Below the pieces are notes generated by a model. The model had not been told where the DNA came from. It searched no databases and saw only the letters and a program-made list of their open reading frames with translations. A DNA stretch of 64,000 nucleotides from NCBI RefSeq assembly GCF_014696105.1, contig NZ_JACJPO010000012.1:1-64000 (forward strand). Direction: 5' to 3'. Every line of letters begins with the position of its first letter. Positions within the stretch are counted from its first letter, which is position 1. Position numbers and translations under genes: made by a program. Shown one piece after another: positions 28,540 to 37,537 of this stretch. The stretch comes from Microcoleus sp. FACHB-1515 (GTDB lineage Bacteria > Cyanobacteriota > Cyanobacteriia > Elainellales > Elainellaceae).

Positions 28540-28836
28540 ATGTTCAGCGCGTTCTTCATTCTGCTGGTTGGATTAACGCCTTCGTTTTTTTCGCTGTGGA
28601 TGCTGCGGCGCAGCGACGATCGTACTCAGGCGAGGTTTCGACTCGCCTTGGAATCCGTTTCGATGCGTGACTTACCCGGAGTGCGGCTGCTGCCCGACCA
28701 GCAGTATGTAGACGGGTTGGGCTACGTTGTCGGAGATTTCACCTGCCGCTTTAATGCGCGATCGACCTACATCCGCTGTGCGGTCAATCCGTTTGGCCCC
28801 TGTCAGGACTGCACGCATTATGAATCGCGGCTTTAA
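28540..28836 (+). CDS. DUF6464-type small protein
   Basis: 98 residues from the ATG at 28540. One N-terminal membrane helix (FSAFFILLVGLTPSFFSLWM) precedes a conserved body with GDFTCRFNARSTYIRCAVNP then FGPCQDCTHYES near the end. The four cysteines in the pattern C-x9-C-x6-C-x2-C suggest metal binding. The family is cyanobacterial; function unknown. Confidence 0.75.
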   Translation: MFSAFFILLVGLTPSFFSLWMLRRSDDRTQARFRLALESVSMRDLPGVRLLPDQQYVDGLGYVVGDFTCRFNARSTYIRCAVNPFGPCQDCTHYESRL

Positions 28837-29663
28837 GAGTTGAATCGGCAGATCAGCCTCAATAAATCTCGATCGATGAAAGCGGCTGACCATAACTTTG
28901 CAGAAACTTTGTAATTTTGCTCACTCGATTGATCGAAACTTTATATTTAAGGGTCATTGATTTTGCTGACTCAAAAGTTGTTCTTTGAATTGAATCAAAG
29001 CTGAAAAAATTGTTCGTTTAAATTGCTACTCAAACTTGCCTTGGCAGTCAACAACGTCATGGCTTTTGTTGGGCAAAGTAGCTTTTAATACTACAACTGC
29101 AATATTAAAATCAGTAGTAAGAAAGCAATGGACGAGCAAAAAATGAGGTCCGATGTTTTCCGCAATTTCTGCTTGAATCTACGGATGTTTTTGTTGCAGA
29201 ATTGCTACCCTACTGCCGCATTCTCATTCGGAGCGATCGAGCCATCAAGCGCTGATAAACCCTCGCATTGCTGGATTAAAGCTTTGATGAAGCAGCGCGA
29301 TATTCCTACTAAAATTGATACAATTGCGTTCTTAAAGTACTCAATAATCACAAACAGTTTTGGAACCACAGTTCTTCAAAACTGGGAAAACAAACCTAAG
29401 CCAATCAAGTCTGCTTTGCTGACATCACCATCTCAATTTGGCTGATCAATTCAGCTACTTAGCGGATCTATCTTCTTGATTGGCAATGCTAGTTTAGAAG
29501 CTAAGCAGGCAGCAAGCAATTTTTATGTCTATCGAATATCGGCCTTTTTTCATCCAGCCTGAACTTCGATCGCCACTCGCTCATCCTGCTCAACTCAATT
29601 TCTGCTTCTCGCGAATCGTTTGACAAATTCACTACAGGCCAGTGGGTACTGTTTTACTCCCTC
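28837..29663. other. 827-base gap, one doubtful ORF
   Basis: AT-rich compared with its surroundings. A 105-codon plus-strand ORF at 29128-29445 has no recognisable domain, a poor ribosome site and codon use unlike its neighbours, so it is probably spurious. Near 29088-29122 the TACTAC ... GTAGTA pair can form a short hairpin. I see no RNA gene. Confidence 0.3.
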
Positions 29664-29960
29664 ATGAAATCGAGTCCTCTAGAGCGTCAATCTGCCACTC
29701 CTGAAGTTGGCGTTTTCAACTGCGAAGTTCACCTGAAGTTTCGCCTGCTTGAAGAAAAGGGCGTTTTTATCGATACGCAAACCGCGAGTGGCCGCGAACA
29801 ACTGCTGGAAATGCTGCTTGATGCGTTTGTTTGTGGAGCAGATGAGTTTCTCGAACCGCTGCATGTCCATGTGGAGGCACAAGAAATCGCAGAGGTTGAA
29901 GCCTCACCGCAAATGCGCCGCCAGTTAATTCGCCTCCGCAACTCCAGCGATCTGACCTGA
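29664..29960 (+). CDS. Npun_R1517-type regulator-like protein
   Basis: 98 residues. VGVFNCEVHLKFRLLEEKGV and ASPQMRRQLIRLRNSS match a small cyanobacterial family that is named in databases for a heterocyst-differentiation regulator (Npun_R1517). Presence does not prove heterocysts, since the family also occurs in strains without them. Start chosen at ATG 29664; no strong upstream ribosome site is visible. Confidence 0.65.
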   Translation: MKSSPLERQSATPEVGVFNCEVHLKFRLLEEKGVFIDTQTASGREQLLEMLLDAFVCGADEFLEPLHVHVEAQEIAEVEASPQMRRQLIRLRNSSDLT

Positions 29961-30037
29961 CTGCCAAATCGTCAATTTGGAAAGCAGCGATCGCCCTGGA
30001 ATGGCGATCGCTGCTTTCTGCCTGTTAACTGCTGACT

Positions 30038-30355
30038 TCAAGGGGATCGATCGCCTTCGATTGAATCAGGCGGCTCGGCAGTAAAGGCATCGGGAATGCC
30101 TGCTGCCTTGGAATCGATGCCCATCTCCTGCATTGTCTGCCAGCCCGATCGCCACAGCTTGCGGTCTTTGAGCTGTCGCGCATTCAGCCAAAAACGTACC
30201 GTTGGGTCGCAGGCGGCTACCATCTCGGCAAACACCCACTGGCCTTCATTTTTGCGATTGACGACCTGAAAATGTCGCCAGCCCCAAGTTTCTTGCTGAG
30301 CTGTCCACCGAGAGCCGACGAGATAAGGAAACTTCTGCTTTTTGGGCATTGACAA
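30038..30355 (-). CDS. Trp-rich conserved protein (TIGR02450 type)
   Basis: 105 residues (start may be the second ATG, 30349). The tryptophan-rich block FPYLVGSRWTAQQETWGWRH, then VNRKNEGQWVFAEMVAACDP and RFWLNARQLKDRKLW is the TIGR02450 pattern. The family is small and of unknown function, common in cyanobacteria and marine proteobacteria. Confidence 0.8.
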   Translation of the reverse strand: MSMPKKQKFPYLVGSRWTAQQETWGWRHFQVVNRKNEGQWVFAEMVAACDPTVRFWLNARQLKDRKLWRSGWQTMQEMGIDSKAAGIPDAFTAEPPDSIEGDRSP

Positions 30356-30854
30356 AGTTATGTTGCTGTTTTTGCAAAAACAGCGCTAAATTCAATTCAC
30401 AGTTGTTATCTTGACGATGCCATATTGAAGCGGCGATCGGGTGAGTTGCCAGTTTCGGCTACGACCTGCGTTACGCTCTGATTCGGCATTAGGCTGAAAG
30501 TTTCGACTTCCATCCGTTTTTTGGCTTAGAGTAAAGTGCGATCGAGATTAGCCCAACATCTTCATTGCGCTTTACTCTCCTAGAAAAGGCAATCTTCCCC
30601 GGCTTTTTCTTTGACAAATCATTGGGAAAAGGCGTGCAATTTTTGTGAGAAAAGCTACAATCGGAGAGATTCCTGCCTATCGCAAGATAGATTAACCCCT
30701 TTGGTGCTTCTACCCAATGATGTATTTCGGGGAAGCATTATGTCTCGTCAGCCTCGCGGTAACGTAGCGGCTGGCTGAACTAGAAATCAATCGATTTCTT
30801 CAGTATTGTTTGACGTTTGAACTTACCTGAATTAAGGAGCATGAGGAGCGCGGC
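30356..30854 (+). promoter_or_regulatory. sigA leader and promoter region
   Basis: A 499-base stretch upstream of sigA. TTGACA at 30611-30616 is a good -35; TGCAAT at 30635-30640 is the only -10-like hexamer at normal spacing, and TACAAT at 30656-30661 is a better hexamer without a matched -35. A short ORF sits at 30740-30778 and a hairpin AGAAATC-AATC-GATTTCT near 30782-30799. Several promoters are usual for group-1 sigma genes. Start site not provable here. Confidence 0.4.
30740..30778 (+). CDS. Possible 12-residue leader peptide upstream of sigA
   Basis: ATG at 30740 after GGGGAAG (30729-30735) opens MSRQPRGNVAAG and stops at 30776-30778, 76 bases before the sigA start. The spacing and ribosome site are plausible for a translated upstream ORF, and a CAGCC-GGCTG pair within it could form a hairpin. 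No homology evidence; it may be chance. Confidence 0.25.
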   Translation: MSRQPRGNVAAG

Positions 30855-31967
30855 ATGACCCAGGCCAACGACGTACTCGAAACCATTGACCAGTCTGAAG
30901 GTGAACTGGAACTCTTAGTAGACGACAGTGAAGATCTTGATGACGTTCAATCCGAGGATGACGAAGAAGACGGCAAAGCTGGCAAGCGGTCTCGTCGCCG
31001 CGCCCCTGCCAAGAAAAAACACTATACCGAAGATTCGATTCGGCTCTACCTGCAAGAAATCGGTCGAATTCGCCTGCTGCGAGCTGACGAAGAAATTGAA
31101 CTCGCCCGCAAGATTGCTGATCTGCTAGAGCTAGAGCGCATCCGCGAGCAACTGATGCTCGATCTCGATCGCGAACCGCAAGATAAAGAATGGGCCAGCG
31201 CAGTTGATATGGCGCTGCCCGCTTTTCGTCACCGCTTGCATCTAGGCCGCCGCGCCAAAGACAAAATGGTGCAGTCGAACCTGCGACTCGTGGTGTCGAT
31301 CGCCAAGAAGTACATGAATCGCGGCTTGTCGTTCCAAGATTTGATTCAAGAAGGCAGCTTGGGCTTGATTCGCGCAGCCGAAAAGTTTGATCACGAAAAG
31401 GGCTACAAGTTCTCCACCTACGCCACCTGGTGGATTCGTCAGGCAATTACCCGTGCGATTGCGGATCAGTCACGCACCATTCGCCTTCCGGTTCACCTCT
31501 ACGAAACCATTTCCCGCATCAAGAAAACCACCAAGCTGCTGTCGCAGGAAATGGGACGTAAGCCGACCGAAGAAGAAATCGCGACGCGCATGGAGATGAC
31601 GATCGAAAAGCTCCGCTTCATCGCCAAATCCGCTCAGTTGCCAATTTCGCTGGAAACGCCGATCGGCAAAGAAGAAGATTCACGCCTGGGCGACTTCATC
31701 GAATCGGATGGTGAAACCCCGGAAGATCAAGTCTCCAAGAATCTGCTGCGTGAAGACCTCGAAAGCGTGTTGGGAACCCTCAGCCCCCGCGAGCGTGATG
31801 TGTTGCGCTTGCGCTACGGCCTAGACGATGGACGCATGAAGACGCTAGAAGAAATCGGCCAAATCTTCAACGTCACGCGAGAGCGCATTCGCCAAATAGA
31901 GGCCAAGGCGCTGCGTAAACTGCGCCACCCGAATCGCAATAGCGTGTTGAAGGAATACATCCGCTAG
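30855..31967 (+). CDS. sigA: Principal RNA polymerase sigma factor SigA (RpoD)
   Basis: 370 residues, group-1 sigma-70. Acidic N-terminus ([18 protein letters not shown]) then a basic stretch, region 1.2 ([16 protein letters not shown]), region 2 with [20 protein letters not shown], the core-binding and -10 recognition segment [20 protein letters not shown], region 3, and region 4.2 [20 protein letters not shown] with RxRxIxxxALRKL recognising the -35 element. Directs housekeeping transcription. GGAGC upstream of the ATG is the ribosome site. Confidence 0.97.
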   Translation: MTQANDVLETIDQSEGELELLVDDSEDLDDVQSEDDEEDGKAGKRSRRRAPAKKKHYTEDSIRLYLQEIGRIRLLRADEEIELARKIADLLELERIREQLMLDLDREPQDKEWASAVDMALPAFRHRLHLGRRAKDKMVQSNLRLVVSIAKKYMNRGLSFQDLIQEGSLGLIRAAEKFDHEKGYKFSTYATWWIRQAITRAIADQSRTIRLPVHLYETISRIKKTTKLLSQEMGRKPTEEEIATRMEMTIEKLRFIAKSAQLPISLETPIGKEEDSRLGDFIESDGETPEDQVSKNLLREDLESVLGTLSPRERDVLRLRYGLDDGRMKTLEEIGQIFNVTRERIRQIEAKALRKLRHPNRNSVLKEYIR

Positions 31968-31987
31968 AATTCGATCGAATCATTGAA

Positions 31988-32021
31988 AGCCTGGAAGCTC
32001 AATTCACTTCCAGGCTTTTTT
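31988..32021 (+). terminator. Rho-independent terminator after sigA
   Basis: AGCCTGGAAG (31988-31997) pairs perfectly with CTTCCAGGCT (32007-32016) across a nine-base loop, followed by six T residues (32016-32021). It lies 21 bases after the sigA stop. Confidence 0.92.
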
Positions 32022-32034
32022 GTGGAAAGAGTAG

Positions 32035-32412
32035 ATTTTAGCGGTAGACAATGAGCCGGATTCGTTAGAGTTTACTGCCATTGTGCTGGAGCAAGTGGAA
32101 GCAAATGTGATCACCGCAACTTCCGCAACCGAAGCATTACCGCTGTTGAATCGATTCCAGCCTGATCTGCTGCTCAGCGATGCTGGAATGCCCGATCGAG
32201 ATGGTTATGCGCTGATGCAGCAGGTGCGTTCTTTAGACTCGCTTCCGCAATCGAAAAAACAAATTCCAGCGATCGCACTCACAGCTGATGCAGACGACAG
32301 AAACTTTGAAAAGGCGATCGCAGCAGGTTTTCAGCGACACCTTGCCAAGCCTGTTGAGCCAGAAACATTAATCCGAGCGATCGCTGATTCAATTCGGCAA
32401 CAGTCTCACTGA
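32035..32412 (+). pseudogene. Response-regulator receiver remnant
   Basis: In frame after a stop at 32032-32034 the reading is ILAVDNEPDSLEF, then the receiver core with LLLSDAGMPDRDGYALMQQV and AAGFQRHLAKPVEP. That matches a CheY-type domain from a hybrid kinase, with the second acidic-pocket residue replaced (DN instead of DD). There is no ATG in frame before the core; GTG 32083 cuts off the first beta strand. The rest of the kinase is missing. It is paralogous in sequence to the receiver at 42110-42540. Confidence 0.75.
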
Positions 32413-32512
32413 ACGGGACACAACTGCGGAAAGTAGAGGTCATTCATTTCTTTGCCGAGGTCGTGCAGGCGATCGCCTCGTTAGGGCGCAGAGTCCGATC
32501 GCATCTTTGTGA

Positions 32513-32695
32513 AGCGTGAATGATGAATCGAATACATTGTTAATCAATCAGTTTTATCAGATATTCATTAATCAGATTCAACCGAGAGCCGAAGCCCTAC
32601 GCCAAGCTCAACTAACACTGCTAAAACACCAGAAATATCCAACTCCCCATATTTTGGGCGGCAGGCGCATGCCAGCCCGCTTGTGCATCTGCTGA
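32513..32695 (+). pseudogene. CHAT-domain C-terminal remnant
   Basis: The frame running from after a stop at 32510-32512 to a stop at 32693-32695 includes LLINQFYQIFINQIQPRAEA then LRQAQLTLLKHQKYPTPH. The pattern LL-x3-FY ... K/RAEALRQAQL-x-L-L is the hallmark of the C-terminal helix region of CHAT (caspase-like) peptidases. The conserved WAPF/LVGNW end is lost, and the catalytic His/Cys part is absent. No start codon fits. A decayed fragment. Confidence 0.55.
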
Positions 32696-32810
32696 CGACA
32701 CCCTGAGTTACACCAACACACTAGTCGATTCAACTGTTTATCCCCTGTAGGTTCGCCCCCGCGATCGAAAATTCGCGATAAGTTGAAGGGAAGTGCATTG
32801 TGTGCGAACC

Positions 32811-35060
32811 ATGACTTTCGATCGCGATCGCTCCAACCCGCCTGAAATTGGCGGCGGCTTGCCTGTCATCGAATATTGGGCAAAAAAAACGCTTTCACCA
32901 CAGGGCGCAAAAATTTGGAAAACCCTGCTGCACAAAAGCGCCTGCCTCTCTTGCGCGTGGGGAACGGGTGGACAAAAAGGCGGCTTTGTAGATGAAGACC
33001 ATCAGGGTTTGCAGCGCTGCGCGAAAAGCGTGGAAGCGATCGCCTCGGAACTTCAGCCCGCGATCGCACCCGAAATTTTCGATCTTTCGATTGCAGAACT
33101 TCAAAAGCGAAACTCCCAGGAAGTCAACAATCTTGGACGGCTCAGCCATCCGATGATTTTGCGTTCAGGCAAGCGGCACTACGAGCGAATTTCCTGGCAA
33201 GAAGTTTTCGAGATTGTCACGGCGGCATTTCAAAAACCTGCCGAGCGGGTGGCGTCATACAGTTCGGGGCGATCGTCCAACGAAGCCGCATTTCTCTTGC
33301 AACTGCTGCTCCGCACATTGGGATCAAATAATCTCGCGGACTGTTCTGACTTGTGCCACGCCGCTTCGACCACCGGACTCAAAACAATGTTCGGATCGGG
33401 TACGTCGATGGTCAGTTTGGAAAGTTTGCAACACGCCGATTGCGTTGTGTTGGTTGGCTCGAATGCTCCGGCGAATCATCCGCGCTTGATGAACGAACTG
33501 ATTAAACTGCGCGATCGCGGCGGCAAAGTGATGATCATCAATCCGCTGATTGAAATCGGGCTAGTGAAATTTGGCTCGCCCGCCTTTCCGATTCGATCGC
33601 TCCTTCCCGGTTCTGAAATTGCCTCACTCTACTTGCAGCTTGTTCCCGGCAGCGACACCGCTCTATTTGTTGGCATTCAAAAAGCGTTAATCGAGCAAAA
33701 TTTAGTCAAGTGGAACTACCTACGCAACGTCACGGAAAACTGGGAAGCCGTTATCAATCAGGCCAAATCCACAGCCTGGACGGAAATTACCGAAACCTGC
33801 GGCATTTCTCAGCTTGAAATTGAAGCCGCAGCGCGAATGATCGGACGGGCGCGATCGGTCGTTTTCGCTTGGGCGATGGGAATCACGCAGCACGAAAACG
33901 GCGTTGATAACGTTTACAGCATTGCCAACACTGCCTTGCTGACCGGAAATGCGGGCAAGTTGGGCGCGGGGACAATGCCGATTCGCGGCCACTCGAACGT
34001 GCAAGGCTTCGGCTCAATGGGCGTGACGATTCATCTCAAAAAGGAAATTCAGCAGGCGATCGAAATCCTTCTGGGTCGCTCGCTCAATCTATCCGGCGGC
34101 TACGACACGCGAGCTTTAATTGAAGCTGCCGATCGCAACCAAGTCGATACGCTCTTATGCCTCGGTGGAAATCTCTATGCCGCCAATCCCGACTTAACAG
34201 AGGCGAAACGCGCACTCGGCAAAATCAACACGATCGTCTATCTTGCTACCAAGCCGAATCTGGGACACTTTCACGGACTGGCAGCGGAAAATACAATCGT
34301 GCTTCCGGTTTTTGCTCGCTTTGAAAATCCACATCGCGTCACAACTGAATCCGGCAATAACTTTGTCCGCCTCAACGATTCTGGAGAGACGCATCTCAAG
34401 GACGCTGATTTGATTTCCGAAGTTGAATTTTTGTGTGAACTGGCGGCGCGACTACACGGCAACCATCCGATCGACTGGCGCAAACTGCAAGACACGCGCT
34501 ATGTCCGTCAACTGATCGCCCGCACGATTCCCGGTTACGAGAAAATCGGTCAGATTGATGAAACAGGTGAAGAATTTACGATCGCCAACCGTGTTTTCAC
34601 CGAGCCAAAATTCCCAACTTCTTCAGGCAAAGCCAAGATGTTCGCCACGCCACTGCCAACGCTTGATCTTCCCAATCCGGAAGCGTTTGGCATTTCTCGC
34701 AACATTCCGCACATTGTTCTCGCCTTGGGAACCGGACGCAGCTACGCGCAGCATAATACTGTTGTTTATCAAGCAGACGATCGCTATCGGGGAATGCCGC
34801 ATCGCAACTGCATTTTGATGAATCGGGAGGATGTCCGGCAGGCCGGACTGCAAGAGCATCAGCGCGTCACGGTGCAAGCGGATGCAGGCAAACTGGAAGA
34901 TGTTGAGATTATTTTTGGCGACATTCGATCGGGTGCGGCCTTGATGTTTTATCCGGAAGTCAATTCGATCTTTCGAGCCAAAATCGATCCGCGATCGGGC
35001 ACACCTGCCTATAAGCGAGTTGCGGCAATTGTGTATGCTCAACGACAGTTTCACTCGTGA
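32811..35060 (+). CDS. FdhF/YdeP family molybdopterin oxidoreductase
   Basis: 749 residues from the ATG at 32811. DMSO-reductase-superfamily alpha subunit: residues 40-65 with CLSCAWGTGGQKGGF, no four-Cys Fe-S cluster of the formate dehydrogenase type; conserved LGSNNLADCSDLCHAAS near 180, ASYSSGRSSNEAAFL, GAGTMPIRGHSNVQGFGSMG near 390 and a C-terminal molybdopterin dinucleotide-binding domain with LALGTGRSYAQHNT near 648. YdeP is linked to acid resistance in E. coli; substrate here is unknown. No cofactor-insertion (FdhD/MobA) gene lies nearby. Confidence 0.87.
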   Translation: MTFDRDRSNPPEIGGGLPVIEYWAKKTLSPQGAKIWKTLLHKSACLSCAWGTGGQKGGFVDEDHQGLQRCAKSVEAIASELQPAIAPEIFDLSIAELQKRNSQEVNNLGRLSHPMILRSGKRHYERISWQEVFEIVTAAFQKPAERVASYSSGRSSNEAAFLLQLLLRTLGSNNLADCSDLCHAASTTGLKTMFGSGTSMVSLESLQHADCVVLVGSNAPANHPRLMNELIKLRDRGGKVMIINPLIEIGLVKFGSPAFPIRSLLPGSEIASLYLQLVPGSDTALFVGIQKALIEQNLVKWNYLRNVTENWEAVINQAKSTAWTEITETCGISQLEIEAAARMIGRARSVVFAWAMGITQHENGVDNVYSIANTALLTGNAGKLGAGTMPIRGHSNVQGFGSMGVTIHLKKEIQQAIEILLGRSLNLSGGYDTRALIEAADRNQVDTLLCLGGNLYAANPDLTEAKRALGKINTIVYLATKPNLGHFHGLAAENTIVLPVFARFENPHRVTTESGNNFVRLNDSGETHLKDADLISEVEFLCELAARLHGNHPIDWRKLQDTRYVRQLIARTIPGYEKIGQIDETGEEFTIANRVFTEPKFPTSSGKAKMFATPLPTLDLPNPEAFGISRNIPHIVLALGTGRSYAQHNTVVYQADDRYRGMPHRNCILMNREDVRQAGLQEHQRVTVQADAGKLEDVEIIFGDIRSGAALMFYPEVNSIFRAKIDPRSGTPAYKRVAAIVYAQRQFHS

Positions 35061-35575
35061 ATTGAGTCAAATTACCTAAGTCGATCGCGCTCAATTAATT
35101 TGCTTTTGCTGCTGTTTAAAGTTCGCTTCAAAAATTGAATAAATTTGTGCTGAAATCTGGCGATCGCATACGGATTTTCGATAGTATCGCTGTAAGGTGG
35201 ACTAGCGGCAGTGCTTCGGCTACAGTGCTGCACGAACAACAATTCCATCTGATCCTCGAACTGCAATTTTGTTGCACATCGTCGATCGATTTTCCGTAAA
35301 ACTACCAACTGCCGCTTCAATTTGAGCGCTAGGATGGTAAGTAGCCTTCGTGTGAGGAATACTAGCGCTTGGACTCGTTTTAATCGCTAGCAATACTCTG
35401 TCGCAATTATGCGATCGAATCTTGATCAACGAGCCATTTGCGTTCGTTGAAAATCCATTTTCCCTATTGCTGTAATAACGATCGCTCCTCCAGCCTCGAC
35501 AACTCGTGGAGCGATCGTCGCGCAGCGCTCTTGAACGCTGTCTCACCCCACGCTTAACGTGGGAAGGATTTGATC
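35061..35575. other. 515-base gap with a candidate minus ORF and a hairpin
   Basis: A minus-strand ORF at 35220-35546 carries a non-repetitive block (VLLAIKTSPSASIPHTKATY) that looks coding but that I cannot assign. Immediately before the next gene, CCCACG (35547-35552) pairs with CGTGGG (35558-35563) across CTTAA and could affect translation of that gene. No RNA gene was recognised. Confidence 0.3.
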
Positions 35576-35797
35576 ATGATACCAACCTCAAAGCCCAAAG
35601 CAAACGTTTACCCTTGGCAAATTATTCGCCTGCTGCCCAACATGCAGCAGCAAATTACCGCACAGTTTCACCGCCGCAGCGATGCCGATGGCTATTTACG
35701 AGCGCTGCAACGTCTAACTCCTTCAGCTAACTACGCGATCGTTTTCACGGCAACAACACCCGTGCCAGAAACACCAGCAAAGGTGGAGGCTGAATAA
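35576..35797 (+). CDS. Small conserved cyanobacterial protein
   Basis: 73 residues from ATG 35576, with AAGGA at 35564-35568. NVYPWQIIRLLPNMQQQITA then FHRRSDADGYLRALQRLTP followed by a short beta strand (YAIVF) resemble a widespread cyanobacterial small protein of the type YPW-x-I-R-LLPN-MQ. Function unknown. A hairpin covers the region just upstream of the ribosome site. Confidence 0.65.
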   Translation: MIPTSKPKANVYPWQIIRLLPNMQQQITAQFHRRSDADGYLRALQRLTPSANYAIVFTATTPVPETPAKVEAE

Positions 35798-35967
35798 CTT
35801 TCAATTCCTTTTCCTTTGGCTCATCGATCGATCCGGCTAAAAATTCAATCTCTGCTTTCAGCAAAAAGCGATCGCTTCTCATTGAGGCGATCGCTTTTTG
35901 CATTGAATTATCGACAGTTAATTATCGACATAAGGTGCTAGCTCAATCGCCAGCGGTTCCCTAATTC

Positions 35968-36162
35968 CTAGTAGCTGTCTTCGCCCGCAACTACGTGACG
36001 ATCGACTTCTTGGGGCATCAGCGCGATCGCTGCATCGCGAATTGCCTGCCAGTGGCAAAACAATTCGTGTCCGCCGAAGTCGCTGGACTTGTAGCGGTGA
36101 ATAGCTTGTTCGAGTTCTTGAGTGGTTCTGGGAGTCGGAACGTTACAGGCGGATTCTGACAT
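35968..36162 (-). CDS. Small hypothetical protein
   Basis: 64 residues. TQELEQAIHRYKSSDFGGHE and CHWQAIRDAAIALMPQEVDR are typical of soluble helical small proteins; I do not recognise a family. The ATG at 36162 follows GAGGTAACTTCGATG, a weak ribosome site. Standing alone between two gaps. Confidence 0.5.
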   Translation of the reverse strand: MSESACNVPTPRTTQELEQAIHRYKSSDFGGHELFCHWQAIRDAAIALMPQEVDRHVVAGEDSY

Positions 36163-37002
36163 CGAAGTTACCTCGCTGTTTGCAATCGTTTTGACCTGTT
36201 TGCAGCAATTCTAACTGCTGAGTCATCACAGTATGAATCGCTTTGCTCTTGATTGTAATGTTTTTTTGATAAAGAAAGTATCGAGCGATACGAGTAGCAA
36301 TAGAGTTTTAGTAATCTTAACAAAGGAATGCATTGATCTATTGCTAGGAACAAGACATGATTGCTGAATGAATTTCGCCGTTCTATCTTCAATTTGATTG
36401 CGGTTAATCGAACTGGCCTTTTCCAAATCAAAAAAGCGATCCATAAGTCGGTAGACACAATTCAATATCAAACCCTGCGACCTAGAGATGCCCACTGCGT
36501 AGGCGGCTTTGGCTGGATCTCGTTTTTAATTGAAGGAAACTACTGAGAATAATTTACTTACAAAGTCAGCAGAGCAAATCAGACCATCGATCGAAAAAAC
36601 TTACCTTTATTGGCTGATATAAACATAATTTTATAATTAGTTACATTGCCGTGAAATCATTTAGAGAAAATATCAACGCTTCACTCGAAATTAACGCTAC
36701 TTTATGGGAACTTCAAAGTTGATTGCCTAGAATTTTCAAGAAGCCTGTTGAGTGAACTTAGCGTTGCGATCGCACAGCAGAAGAAAGCACTCTACCATTT
36801 CGATCGAGCTTCAATATTTCGTAGCTTGACCTCAAGCAGCATGAATTAGACTTCCGCACCCGACCAAGTTCTAATTCGCATCCTGCACAAAATAATTCCA
36901 AATTCGCGATCGAAATCGCTCCTTCATCGAGAACGGAGCGATAAATCATGGAGCCTACCAACGATTAAATTACGCTCACTTGTACTTTTTGGAGGCGTTG
37001 CA
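36163..37002. other. 840-base gap before the conservon-like operon
   Basis: AT-rich with several short ORFs (for example minus 36226-36495) that show no family motif and poor start sites. The strong ribosome site GGAGG at 36991-36995 belongs to the gene at 37003. The operon's promoter should lie in the last 300 bases, but no convincing -10/-35 pair stood out. Confidence 0.4.
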
Positions 37003-37485
37003 ATGGTTACGTCTATCTCTGCGACTAACATTCGCTCTGAATTGGGCGATTTCAGCAGCATTGTTTGTTTCAAAGCGGTTGTAGTGGGTGTTGAAGAAGC
37101 ACTCGGAGAAAAAGCTGCGGCGATCGCTTTGATTGCCGCAGGTCGCGCCAGAGGCAAACAGGTTGCCATTCAGCTTGGCCTGGCCGAACGCAATATTTCG
37201 CTGGCAGAAATGGCTCCAATTCTCAATTCAGTTTTGGGCAAAGAAGGCACTCGCCTTTGCATCATCGATCGAATTGTTGAAGACGAAATCATCAAAGTTT
37301 TTTGTCGTGAAACCATTTGTTCGGCAGGAGAAGAAGAAGGTTCGAGCCGTTGTCTCACCTACACTTTAGGCGCAATTCAAGGCGTCCTTGAGCAACTAAC
37401 CGGAAAGCGACTGCGCGGCAAGCAAATTGAATCTGTTGTGCGCGGCAGCACACACGATGTTTTGGCTTACGAAGTTCTCGCTTAG
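37003..37485 (+). CDS. V4R-like cyanobacterial protein of GTPase operon
   Basis: 160 residues, ATG 37003 with GGAGG seven bases before it. The C-terminal half, with SSRCLTYTLGAIQGVLEQLT, GKRLRGKQIESVVRGSTHDV and AYEVL, has the shape of V4R (heme-NO-like) small-molecule-binding domains, where the usual E-x-x-C-x-x-x-G is replaced by ESVVRGSTHD. Cysteines at CRETIC could bind a ligand or metal. First gene of a same-strand set (52 bases to the roadblock gene). Probable sensory or scaffold partner of the GTPase; function unknown. Confidence 0.65.
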   Translation: MVTSISATNIRSELGDFSSIVCFKAVVVGVEEALGEKAAAIALIAAGRARGKQVAIQLGLAERNISLAEMAPILNSVLGKEGTRLCIIDRIVEDEIIKVFCRETICSAGEEEGSSRCLTYTLGAIQGVLEQLTGKRLRGKQIESVVRGSTHDVLAYEVLA

Positions 37486-37537
37486 TTCTCGCAAACAATT
37501 CACCTGCAAACAATTCAACCCATAAGGAAGTCCTGCA

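Noticed and set aside
29128-29445. 105-codon plus-strand ORF
   Set aside because: No domain, poor start site, and base use unlike neighbouring genes; kept only as a note in the gap entry.
35341-35371. Minus-strand TTCCTCACACG resembling the Yfr1 ncRNA core
   Set aside because: The Yfr1 core is ACTCCTCACAC with flanking hairpins; here the first bases differ and no paired hairpins with a terminator were found.
36226-36495. 89-codon minus-strand ORF
   Set aside because: AT-rich, no family motif and no ribosome site; probably chance.
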